From: an uncultured Eubacteriales bacterium
GTDB lineage: Bacteria > Bacillota > Clostridia > Oscillospirales > Acutalibacteraceae
Assembly: GCA_934444895.1 (NCBI GenBank)
Contig: CAKSDA010000060.1
Location: 1 to 9,408, forward strand
Length of the DNA: 9,408 bases
Direction: 5' to 3'
Below, piece by piece: positions 1 through 6,448 of this stretch; the first letter of the stretch is position 1; each line of letters opens with the position of its first letter. The position numbers and the translations under genes are program-made. The notes beneath the pieces are model-generated. The model saw only the letters and a list, made by a program, of their open reading frames with translations. It had not been told where the DNA came from and did no database searches.

Positions 1-74
1 CTCGAACTCCCGCGCCGGTTACCCGACCTACGCCCTTAGCAGGGGCGCCTCGTCACCAACTTGAGTACTTCTCC
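1..74 (-). tRNA. tRNA-Ser(GCU), 3' end cut by window edge
   Basis: On the minus strand the gene begins GGAGAAG at base 74. It shows a D-arm, an anticodon stem CGCCC/GGGCG around the loop CTGCTAA (anticodon GCT, reading AGC and AGU serine codons), a long variable arm typical of class II tRNAs, and the start of the T-arm (GGGAG-TTCGAG). The closing T-stem strand, the 3' acceptor strand and any encoded CCA lie beyond base 1. It is the second gene of a two-tRNA transcription unit and lies 37 bases downstream of tRNA-Ser(UGA). Confidence 0.93.
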
Positions 75-111
75 ATGGTAACTGTTAAACAGCCGTTTTA
101 AATTGAAAAAA

Positions 112-198
112 TGGCGGAGAGAAAGGGATTCGAACCCTTGGCTCTTGCGAGTCACTGGTTTTCAAGACCAGCTCCTTAAACCGCTCGGACATCTCTCC
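112..198 (-). tRNA. tRNA-Ser(UGA)
   Basis: A complete class II tRNA on the minus strand. The acceptor stem is GGAGAGA (192-198) with TCTCTCC (116-122), the discriminator is G (115), and CCA is encoded at 112-114. The anticodon loop CTTGAAA gives anticodon TGA, which reads UCN serine codons, chiefly UCA. The long variable arm and the T-loop TTCGAAT are clear. It is the first gene after the promoter at 229-257. Confidence 0.97.
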
Positions 199-200
199 GC

Positions 201-225
201 AAAGCACCTTTTTACAAAGTGCTTT
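201..225 (-). repeat. Short inverted repeat in the tRNA leader
   Basis: AAAGCAC (201-207) and GTGCTTT (219-225) form a perfect 7-base inverted repeat with an 11-base loop. It lies between the -10 box and the mature 5' end of tRNA-Ser(UGA). The predicted transcription start (about 222) falls inside the right arm, so most of the stem could form in the precursor RNA. A role in 5' processing is only a guess. Confidence 0.5.
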
Positions 226-228
226 GGT

Positions 229-257
229 ATTATAACACATTGAAATCGCTTTGTCAA
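229..257 (-). promoter_or_regulatory. Perfect-consensus sigma-A promoter of the tRNA-Ser pair
   Basis: On the minus strand, TTGACA (252-257) and TATAAT (229-234) are separated by exactly 17 bases, matching the housekeeping consensus at every position. The predicted start at about 222 gives a 5' leader of about 24 bases before tRNA-Ser(UGA). It lies directly downstream of the hslO stop codon. No terminator is visible between hslO and this promoter, so hslO transcripts may also read into the tRNAs. Confidence 0.9.
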
Positions 258-284
258 CATGTTAAAAACACTTTATTTCTGCTT

Positions 285-1160
285 TTATTTTTGCTCGCTC
301 AGTTTTTTAATTTCGAGCGGAGTGAAATTGTAGACTTTATCGCAAAAATGACATTTTACCTCTATTTTCGGCAGCTCATTTGCCATTTTATTAAGTTCCT
401 CTTTACCGAGTGTTATAAGCGCGTTTTCTATACGCTTTTTCGAACAGGTGCAGCGGTATTCTACATTCTCCTCATAAAGCTCTTCAACTTCAAATTCCTT
501 TAAAGCCGACTTTATTATATCAAAGGGAGACATGCCATCAGCAATCATAGAAGACACCGGTTTTATATCCTTCATGCTTTTTTCAATGAGATCTATTGTG
601 TCGTCTCCTGCAGCCGGTAAAAGTTGTATTATATATCCGCCTGCTGCCTTTACACTGAGATCCGGATTAACAAGCACGCCAAGCGCACATACGGTGGGAA
701 TTTGTTCGCTTGTTGCATAGTAAGATGTTATGTCTTCGGCAATTTCACCTGAAACAATGGGAATACATCCGTTATACGGCCCTTTAAGGCCAAGGTCTTT
801 TATTACATATAAATTACCCTCTCTGCCGACTGCTCCGGCAACATCCAGTTTCCCTTTTTGGTTAAGAGGTATTTCAACAACCGGATTTGAAACATATCCG
901 CGTACATTTCCTTTATAATCGGAAACTGCAATAACCGATCCCACCGGACCGTTTCCGCTTAGCCGTAGGGTGAGGCTGTTGCCTTCACTTTTAAGCATAT
1001 TTCCCATCATGCTGGCAGCTGTAAGCAGTCTGCCGAGTGCAGCGGTTACAACCGCAGATGTCGAATGAATTTCTTCCGCTTTTTTTACAATGTCTGTAGT
1101 ATCAACCGCAGTGGCCATAACAAGACCGTCGGAGGTAATACATCTTACCAGTTTTCCCAT
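285..1160 (-). CDS. hslO: Hsp33 redox-regulated chaperonin
   Basis: Cytosolic holdase chaperone that is switched on by oxidation. In the family a C-terminal zinc centre of four cysteines forms disulfides under oxidative stress, and the protein then binds unfolding proteins. The 291-residue product (usual length about 290) has the N-terminal Hsp33 fold, with stretches such as GNGPVGSVIAVSDYKGNVRGYV and the EQIPTVCALGVLV region. All four zinc ligands are present as C-X-C (residues 237 and 239) and C-X2-C (270 and 273). An in-frame ATG at 1181 would add seven residues. The start at 1160 is preferred because AAGGAAGG (1167-1174) sits six bases before it and the protein then begins MGKLVRCITSDG, as expected for the family. 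The ribosome binding site lies inside the end of the methyltransferase gene, which suggests co-transcription and coupled translation. No intrinsic terminator is seen after the stop codon. Confidence 0.95.
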   Translation of the reverse strand: MGKLVRCITSDGLVMATAVDTTDIVKKAEEIHSTSAVVTAALGRLLTAASMMGNMLKSEGNSLTLRLSGNGPVGSVIAVSDYKGNVRGYVSNPVVEIPLNQKGKLDVAGAVGREGNLYVIKDLGLKGPYNGCIPIVSGEIAEDITSYYATSEQIPTVCALGVLVNPDLSVKAAGGYIIQLLPAAGDDTIDLIEKSMKDIKPVSSMIADGMSPFDIIKSALKEFEVEELYEENVEYRCTCSKKRIENALITLGKEELNKMANELPKIEVKCHFCDKVYNFTPLEIKKLSEQK

Positions 1161-1161
1161 T

Positions 1162-1905
1162 TTAAACCTTCCTTGCAACATAAATTATGCGTTCGCTTTT
1201 TTCATTAGGCGGATTGTAACTCATATCATCATACACTGCCGCAATCTCAAGCGAGTTGTTTAAGAGCAATTTTTCGATACATGAGTGATTATATGCCTTT
1301 TCAGAAAAGCTTTCTTTAAACCTTTTATAATTCTTTTTATCGAATGTTGTAAAAATATCCGCCGTTATATTTACAACACCGCCTTTATGATATCTGCTTT
1401 GCCATATGCAAACCGATTCTTTATTTTCTCTCATGAAACAATTATTACCCAAAACTGTTTTATGCTTATAAAGGGTATTCAGGTCAAATATGAAAAGGCA
1501 GTCCTTTTCCAAAAATAAAGAAACGCGGCTTATTGCTTTGTTAAGGGTGGATTCGTCTGTAATGTGATTAAGGCTGTCAAGCAGACAAACTGCACCGTCA
1601 ACGGTTCCGAACAGATCCAGATTTTCCGCCGATTGGTTTAAAAATAACGGATTGTCATCACCGGTATGATTTTTTTCGATAGCCGCGGAAAGCATTCCTT
1701 CCGAACGATCCACACCGATTACTTCAATTCCCATTTTCTTGAATATATATGAAAAATTCCCTGTGCCGCACGCTAAATCCAGCATGAGCTTCGGCTTTTT
1801 GCCGAATCTGTTAAAAAGCGACAACAGATATTTTCCACGCGCGGCATAATCAACATCGGTTGTAAAATCATCATAGCATATTGAAAGATTATCATAATCG
1901 GTCAT
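1162..1905 (-). CDS. SAM-dependent class I methyltransferase, YqeM-like
   Basis: A putative S-adenosylmethionine-dependent methyltransferase of 247 residues whose substrate cannot be told from the sequence. Motif I is clear as LDLACGTGN (about residues 42-50). It is followed by the acidic motif GVDRSEGML (64-72) that binds the SAM ribose, and by CLLDSLNHI (107-115). This last stretch and the N-terminal YDDFTTDVDY resemble the YqeM-type family of Bacillota (from memory, not searched). No membrane segment or signal peptide is seen, so it should be cytosolic. The ATG at 1905 has an AGGAG site about eight bases upstream. The gene ends one base before hslO and probably forms a two-gene operon with it. 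A link to thiol or oxidative stress is not supported beyond this neighbourhood. Confidence 0.85.
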   Translation of the reverse strand: MTDYDNLSICYDDFTTDVDYAARGKYLLSLFNRFGKKPKLMLDLACGTGNFSYIFKKMGIEVIGVDRSEGMLSAAIEKNHTGDDNPLFLNQSAENLDLFGTVDGAVCLLDSLNHITDESTLNKAISRVSLFLEKDCLFIFDLNTLYKHKTVLGNNCFMRENKESVCIWQSRYHKGGVVNITADIFTTFDKKNYKRFKESFSEKAYNHSCIEKLLLNNSLEIAAVYDDMSYNPPNEKSERIIYVARKV

Positions 1906-1930
1906 AACATTTTCTCCTGCTGTATAATTG

Positions 1931-1941
1931 CTGCCCGGCAG
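1931..1941. repeat. 11-base palindrome in the methyltransferase leader
   Basis: CTGCCCGGCAG is perfectly self-complementary apart from its central base. It lies 26 bases upstream of the methyltransferase start and downstream of the predicted leftward transcription start. There is no room for a loop, so a DNA operator is likelier than an RNA hairpin. A second GGCAG at 1971-1975 could let the leader RNA pair in an alternative way. Function unknown. Confidence 0.35.
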
Positions 1942-1994
1942 ACCTTAATTTAAAATCCGTATAGTAGTGTGGCAGAAGTTGATTTTGCAGGTTG

Positions 1995-2022
1995 ATTATA
2001 GCCTTTGTGCCGCACTTGATAA
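1995..2022 (-). promoter_or_regulatory. Candidate promoter for methyltransferase-hslO
   Basis: On the minus strand a perfect TATAAT (1995-2000) is preceded by TTATCA (2017-2022, four of six consensus bases) at a 16-base spacing. The start would be near 1988, giving a leader of about 83 bases. The -10 box is convincing and the -35 box is weak. Confidence 0.5.
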
Positions 2023-2115
2023 AGTCGGTTTTTATCTGTTTAGCGCAATGTTTAATATATAATAACATATTGGAAAAATAAAATCTATATTTTTGAAAAA
2101 ATACTTAATTTAGGA

Positions 2116-2144
2116 TTGAAGCAATTTAGATTTAATATTATAAT
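2116..2144 (+). promoter_or_regulatory. Candidate promoter for birA
   Basis: TTGAAG (2116-2121) and TATAAT (2139-2144) are separated by 17 bases. Transcription would begin near 2151, about 113 bases upstream of the birA start codon. No closer convincing promoter is seen in the rest of the gap. Confidence 0.6.
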
Positions 2145-2263
2145 TATCATTGTATAGAGAAAGCTTTAATAGGGCGGCGCTTTTTTTTGCAATTAATCCT
2201 TGTGTTTGGCTTTGTCTGATGATTTTACGGCTGCAATAAAAAATCGTTTTTAAGGAGCATAAT

Positions 2264-3061
2264 ATGATTAATATTTTAAATGAAAACGACATCAGAGCGT
2301 TTATAAATCCTAAATACAGAGATTTAAATATATATTGTTTTAAAACGGTGGATTCTACAAATAAAGTTGCAAAGGAGGCCGCAAAAAGCGGAGCTTTAAA
2401 TAAAAGTGTTTTTGTTGCGGGCAATCAAACCTGTGGACGCGGCAGGCTGGGAAGAAACTTTTTTTCACCATCCGGATGCGGAGTTTATTTAAGTATTGTT
2501 TTTCGCCCGGACAATGATACCGAAAACTTTCAAAGAATAACCGCCGCTGCTGCGGTTGCGGTATGCAGAGCAATAAAAGAACTAACCGGTATAAATCCTT
2601 TGATTAAATGGGTTAATGACATAATAATAAATAATAAAAAGGTTTGCGGAATTTTAACAGAGGGCGTAGTGAACGCCGAAAATAAAAAAATCGAATATGC
2701 GGTTGTAGGTATCGGAATAAACGCATTTTTACCCTTAAACGGATATCCGCCTGAAATCAAAGAGGTTGCCGGCAGTTTGTTTGAAAGCACTGAAGAGTGT
2801 GATATAAATTTAATAGCATCAAAGGTGATAGAAAAAGTTTTTGATATTTTTGATGATGTTAAAACGGGGGATTTTGTTAAAGAATATAAAGAGAGTTCGA
2901 TTCTTATCGGACGGAATATTGAATATGAAATCTGCGGAGAAAAACAATGCGGAAAAGTTGTTGATATAGATGAAAACTGCGGTCTTGTGGTTGAAAATAA
3001 CGGAAAAATCAAACACCTATCATCCGGAGAGGTTACAATAAAAACCGAAAAGGTTTTGTAA
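2264..3061 (+). CDS. birA: Biotin-[acetyl-CoA-carboxylase] ligase, no HTH domain
   Basis: Activates biotin with ATP to biotinyl-5'-AMP and transfers it to the target lysine of biotin carrier domains, such as that of acetyl-CoA carboxylase. The 265-residue protein starts directly in the catalytic domain. Visible are VDSTN (29-33), the adenylate-binding loop GRGRLGR (58-64), KWVND (115-119; KWPND in E. coli BirA), KKVCGILTE (125-133) and GIGIN (149-153). A small SH3-like C-terminal domain (about 213-260) ends HLSSGEVTI. The N-terminal helix-turn-helix of bifunctional BirA is absent, so this is a group I ligase that should not itself repress biotin genes. The ATG follows AAGGAG (2252-2257) by six bases. 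No biotin synthesis or transport gene adjoins it, and the following glg operon has its own promoter. Confidence 0.93.
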   Translation: MINILNENDIRAFINPKYRDLNIYCFKTVDSTNKVAKEAAKSGALNKSVFVAGNQTCGRGRLGRNFFSPSGCGVYLSIVFRPDNDTENFQRITAAAAVAVCRAIKELTGINPLIKWVNDIIINNKKVCGILTEGVVNAENKKIEYAVVGIGINAFLPLNGYPPEIKEVAGSLFESTEECDINLIASKVIEKVFDIFDDVKTGDFVKEYKESSILIGRNIEYEICGEKQCGKVVDIDENCGLVVENNGKIKHLSSGEVTIKTEKVL

Positions 3062-3065
3062 ATCG

Positions 3066-3089
3066 ATCATTGGTATCATTGAAATCATT
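3066..3089 (+). repeat. Three ATCATT copies at 9-base spacing
   Basis: ATCATT occurs at 3066-3071, 3075-3080 and 3084-3089, exactly nine bases apart. The first spacer is GGT and the second is GAA. It lies just after the birA stop codon and about 120 bases upstream of the glg promoter. It may be a chance micro-repeat in AT-rich DNA. No function is assigned. Confidence 0.35.
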
Positions 3090-3210
3090 AAACATCTCCC
3101 GCTTGCTATATGTTCTATTCAGAAACCTGATTTTTGTATAATTTGTATATTTTTAATAAAAAATTCACACTTTAGATATTTAAATCAGAGCTATATCAAC
3201 AAAAAAACTG

Positions 3211-3239
3211 TTGAAATTCAAAGGTAGAAATTGTATAAT
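3211..3239 (+). promoter_or_regulatory. Promoter of the glgBCDA operon
   Basis: TTGAAA (3211-3216) and TATAAT (3234-3239) are separated by 17 bases, a near-perfect housekeeping promoter. The predicted start near 3246 leaves a leader of only about 34 bases before the glgB GTG, too short for a riboswitch. A second TATAAT at 3137-3142 lacks a recognisable -35 box. Confidence 0.75.
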
Positions 3240-3264
3240 ATACTTGTATTTATTATAAATATGG

Positions 3265-3272
3265 AAAGGAGG
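3265..3272 (+). promoter_or_regulatory. Ribosome binding site fixing the glgB GTG start
   Basis: AAAGGAGG lies seven bases before the GTG at 3280. This spacing selects the GTG over any later ATG, and the reading frame matches the expected branching-enzyme N-terminus. Confidence 0.85.
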
Positions 3273-3279
3273 AATTCCG

Positions 3280-5208
3280 GTGGCAGACCGACAGGCAGAA
3301 TATTATGAAAATTGGGGAAATAAAATTTTCTGCGACGCATATACTTTTTTTGGTGCGCATCGGGTAAATAAGGGGAAAACCAAAGGATATATTTTCCGCG
3401 TATGGGCGCCGAACGCGTTATCGGTTTCGGTAGTGGGGGATTTTAACAATTGGGATCCCTCAACGCATGTTATGAAAAAGTGCGGTAATGTTTTTGAAAT
3501 TTTCATAAAAGGACTTTGCACATTTGAAAACTATAAATATGCAGTTGAAAAACAAGACGGAAGTATTGTTTTTAAGGCCGATCCGTATGCTTTCCACGCA
3601 GAAACAGCTCCGGGCACCGCTTCAAAAATATACGGAATTGATAATTATAACTGGAACGACGCCGCATGGATAAAAAGCAGGGACAACAGTAATATTTATA
3701 AATCTCCCGTAAATATATATGAGGTGCATTTGGGCTCATGGATTAAAAACGACGACGGAACTTTTCTGAATTATAAAACAATTGCCGAAAAACTTGCAAG
3801 CTATGTTAAAAAAATGGGGTATACTCATATTGAACTTATGCCGATAACCGAATACCCTTTTGAAGGATCCTGGGGATATCAGGTTACAGGATATTTTGCC
3901 CCTACATCAAGGTACGGAACTCCTGAAGATTTTAAAGAGTTTGTTGAAATAATGCACAGAGAAGGAATAGGCGTTATTCTTGATTGGGTGCCGGCACATT
4001 TTCCGAAAGATGAGTTTGGCCTTTATCGCTTTGACGGCACGGCGTGCTTTGAATATGCCGACAGCAGAAAAGGAGAGCATAAGGAATGGGGCACAGCGGT
4101 TTTTGATTACGGAAAAAATGAGGTCATAAGCTTTCTTGTCTCAAGCGCGTATTTTTGGGTTAAAGAATATCATATTGACGGGCTTAGGGTGGACGCGGTT
4201 GCTTCAATGCTCTATTTGGATTACGGAAGGAATCCGGGCGAATGGGCTCCAAACAAAAACGGCGGCAACGAGAATCTTGAGGCGGTTGAGTTTTTCAGAA
4301 CTTTAAGCAAATATGTTTTTTCCGTTTCTACTTCACTTCTTTTAATAGCAGAAGAATCAACCTCATGGCCTATGGTGACAAAACCCGGGTACGACGGCGG
4401 ATTGGGATTTAATTTTAAGTGGAACATGGGTTGGATGAACGATATGCTTAGGTATATGTCTATGGATCCGCTGGGAAGAAAATACAATCACAACGCGCTG
4501 ACATTTTCGTTTTTCTATGCTTTCAGTGAAAATTTTGTGCTTCCGATATCGCACGATGAGGTAGTGCATGGCAAGTGCTCCATGATTGAAAAAATGTCAG
4601 GGGATTATGAGCAAAAATTTGCTTCTTTAAGGGCGTTTTATGCATATATGACTGCACATCCCGGTAAAAAACTGATTTTTATGGGTCAGGAATTTGCCCA
4701 GTTTATAGAGTGGAGATATTACGAGGCGCTTGACTGGCAACTTTTGGGATTTGAAAAGCATTTACAAATGCAAAATTATGTAAAAGAACTAAATAATTTT
4801 TATCTTAAAAACGCAGCGTTTTGGGAGGATGATTTTTCGTGGGAAGGGTTCTCCTGGATAGCAAACGACGACTGCGATCAGAGCATAATTGCTTTCAGAA
4901 GGATAGATAATAATAAAAAAGAAATTATTGCAGTATGCAATTTTGTGCCGGTAGAACGAAACTTTTACCGCATCGGGGTTCCGTTTAGCGGAGTATACAC
5001 AAGGGTATTTTCAAGCGACGACGCAAAGTATGGCGGAAGCGGCTCCGGCAGCGAAAAGGTTACCTCAAAAAGAATACCGATTCATGGATATGAAAATTCA
5101 ATTGAACTTCAAATTCCTCCTATGTCGGTAATGTATTTTAAATGTACAAGAAAAATTCCGGTAAAAAAGGGAAAAAACAAAACTAGCAAGTGTAAAAAGT
5201 CAGAATAA
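3280..5208 (+). CDS. glgB: 1,4-alpha-glucan (glycogen) branching enzyme
   Basis: Cuts an alpha-1,4 glucan chain and rejoins the piece through an alpha-1,6 bond to make glycogen branches (GH13 family, cytosol). The 642-residue protein begins with a CBM48-type domain (about residues 25-110, with YIFRVWAPNA and VVGDFNNWDP). The GH13 barrel follows: region I DWVPAH (235-240), region II GLRVDAV with the nucleophile Asp305, region III LIAEES with the acid/base Glu358, and region IV ISHDEVVHG with Asp426. A beta-sandwich C-terminal domain follows (about 530-622). The length suits the shorter branching-enzyme type with one N-terminal module. The start is GTG with a strong AAAGGAGG. It is the first gene of the glg operon, and glgC begins 22 bases after it. 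The last 20 or so residues are very lysine-rich and lie beyond the usual end of the fold. Confidence 0.97.
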   Translation: MADRQAEYYENWGNKIFCDAYTFFGAHRVNKGKTKGYIFRVWAPNALSVSVVGDFNNWDPSTHVMKKCGNVFEIFIKGLCTFENYKYAVEKQDGSIVFKADPYAFHAETAPGTASKIYGIDNYNWNDAAWIKSRDNSNIYKSPVNIYEVHLGSWIKNDDGTFLNYKTIAEKLASYVKKMGYTHIELMPITEYPFEGSWGYQVTGYFAPTSRYGTPEDFKEFVEIMHREGIGVILDWVPAHFPKDEFGLYRFDGTACFEYADSRKGEHKEWGTAVFDYGKNEVISFLVSSAYFWVKEYHIDGLRVDAVASMLYLDYGRNPGEWAPNKNGGNENLEAVEFFRTLSKYVFSVSTSLLLIAEESTSWPMVTKPGYDGGLGFNFKWNMGWMNDMLRYMSMDPLGRKYNHNALTFSFFYAFSENFVLPISHDEVVHGKCSMIEKMSGDYEQKFASLRAFYAYMTAHPGKKLIFMGQEFAQFIEWRYYEALDWQLLGFEKHLQMQNYVKELNNFYLKNAAFWEDDFSWEGFSWIANDDCDQSIIAFRRIDNNKKEIIAVCNFVPVERNFYRIGVPFSGVYTRVFSSDDAKYGGSGSGSEKVTSKRIPIHGYENSIELQIPPMSVMYFKCTRKIPVKKGKNKTSKCKKSE

Positions 5209-5218
5209 TACTATATCT

Positions 5219-5222
5219 GGAG
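5219..5222 (+). promoter_or_regulatory. Ribosome binding site for the TTG start of glgC
   Basis: GGAG lies eight bases before TTG at 5231. The protein from there begins MKKAECVAMLLAGGQGSRL, the expected N-terminus. The next in-frame ATG lies eight codons later, just before the nucleotide-binding loop, and would leave almost nothing upstream of it. Confidence 0.7.
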
Positions 5223-5230
5223 ATGGTTTT

Positions 5231-6448
5231 TTGAAAAAGGCAGAGTGTGTTGCAATGCTTCTTGCCGGCGGGCAGGGAAGCAGACTGGGTATTTTAACCC
5301 AAAAAATCGCAAAACCGGCAGTTCCTTACGGCGGAAAATACAGAATAATTGACTTTCCGCTTTCAAATTGCATTAATTCGGGAATCGAAACCGTCGGCGT
5401 GCTTACTCAATATCAACCGCTGGAGCTTAACGATTATATAGGCTCCGGAAAACCATGGAACCTTGACAGATTAAGCGGCGGTGTTCATGTGCTTCCTCCA
5501 TATCAAAAAAGTGAAGGGGGAGATTGGTATAAGGGCACCGCAAACGCAATATATCAAAATCTTGCGTTTATTGAAAGATATAATCCTGAATATGTTTTGA
5601 TTCTTTCAGGGGATCATATTTATAAAATGGATTATTCCGACATGATCCTTTTCCATAAACAAAAGAATGCCGACTGTACCATAGCGGTTTTAGAGGTTCC
5701 GATGGAAGAGGCGCCAAGGTTTGGAATTATGAATACAGACGAAGATGACAATATTTATGAATTTGAAGAAAAACCGAAAAATCCCAAAAGCAATCTTGCC
5801 TCAATGGGAATATATGTTTTCAATTGGCCGGTGCTTAAGAAATATCTTATCCGCGATGAGCAGGACAAAAACTCTTCAAACGATTTTGGAAAAAACATCA
5901 TTCCGAAAATGCTCAGCGAAAATCAAAAACTCGTGGCATACCATTTTACCGATTATTGGAAGGATGTCGGAACAATCGACTCGCTTTGGGAAGCAAATTT
6001 AGATCTGCTTAATCCCAAGGTTGAACTTGATCTGTCGGACCCCAATTGGAGAATATATTCAAGAACACCGTCGGCCCCTCCGCAATACATTGGCGAAAAT
6101 GCGGTTACTCAAAATTCAATGATAACCGAAGGGTGCAATGTTTTCGGAAAGGTAGATTTTTCTATTCTTTTTGACAATGTTACAATAGAGGAAGGCGCAG
6201 TGGTCAGGGACAGTTTAATAATGCCCGGAGCCAGAATATGCCGCGGCGCTTCGGTACAATATGCAATTGTTGCGGAAAACACCGTTGTAGGAAGCGGAGC
6301 TGTTATCGGAGAGCGGCCGGAAAACCTTAAAAATCTTGAAAATTGGGGCATTACCGTAATAGGAGCGGATCTCAATATAGGTAAAAATGCCGTAATATCT
6401 CCTAAAAAAATGATAAAAGAAGATGTGGCAGAGGGGGAGAAAATATGA
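5231..6448 (+). CDS. glgC: Glucose-1-phosphate adenylyltransferase, catalytic subunit
   Basis: Makes ADP-glucose and pyrophosphate from glucose-1-phosphate and ATP, the committed and usually allosterically controlled step of glycogen synthesis. The 405-residue protein has an N-terminal nucleotidyltransferase domain. Its landmarks are the binding loop AGGQGSRLGILT (12-23) with KPAVPYGG (28-35), GSGKPWNLDR (71-80), GTANAIYQN (102-110), LSGDHIYKMD (125-134) with the catalytic Asp128, FEEKP (178-182) and WKDVGTI (243-249). A left-handed beta-helix domain follows (about 285-395). All key residues for catalysis appear intact, unlike in the neighbour GlgD. The start codon is TTG. The stop overlaps the glgD start as ATGA, so the two subunits are likely to be translationally coupled and to act as a complex, as known for GlgC/GlgD of Bacillota. 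Confidence 0.96.
   Translation: MKKAECVAMLLAGGQGSRLGILTQKIAKPAVPYGGKYRIIDFPLSNCINSGIETVGVLTQYQPLELNDYIGSGKPWNLDRLSGGVHVLPPYQKSEGGDWYKGTANAIYQNLAFIERYNPEYVLILSGDHIYKMDYSDMILFHKQKNADCTIAVLEVPMEEAPRFGIMNTDEDDNIYEFEEKPKNPKSNLASMGIYVFNWPVLKKYLIRDEQDKNSSNDFGKNIIPKMLSENQKLVAYHFTDYWKDVGTIDSLWEANLDLLNPKVELDLSDPNWRIYSRTPSAPPQYIGENAVTQNSMITEGCNVFGKVDFSILFDNVTIEEGAVVRDSLIMPGARICRGASVQYAIVAENTVVGSGAVIGERPENLKNLENWGITVIGADLNIGKNAVISPKKMIKEDVAEGEKI

Larger units (their letters stand above)
1906..2263. other. Divergent intergenic promoter region
   Basis: The 358 bases between the methyltransferase (leftward) and birA (rightward) hold no credible gene. They are very AT-rich. They contain a leftward promoter near 1995-2022, a rightward promoter at 2116-2144 with a leader of about 113 bases before birA, and an 11-base palindrome at 1931-1941. 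No known riboswitch or structured RNA was recognised by eye. Confidence 0.7.

Noticed and set aside
1161..1181. Longer hslO start at 1181 (seven extra residues)
   Set aside because: The ATG at 1160 has a well-placed AAGGAAGG and gives the family-typical N-terminus; the longer form would overlap the methyltransferase gene.
2160..2188. Terminator-like AAAGC...GCTTTTTTTT upstream of birA
   Set aside because: The stem is about five bases with a long loop, and no plus-strand gene precedes it.
2221..2251. Attenuator-like hairpin before birA (GATTTT/AAAATC then G and T-run)
   Set aside because: The stem is six bases, nearly all A-T, with a 13-base loop. It is too weak, and no known riboswitch pattern was recognised.
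2530..3012. 160-codon minus-strand reading frame inside birA
   Set aside because: It is the antisense shadow of birA, which has clear catalytic motifs on the plus strand.
3114..3142. Second glg promoter using TATAAT at 3137-3142
   Set aside because: There is a good -10 box but no -35 box at 16-18 bases; TATAAT arises easily in this AT-rich gap.
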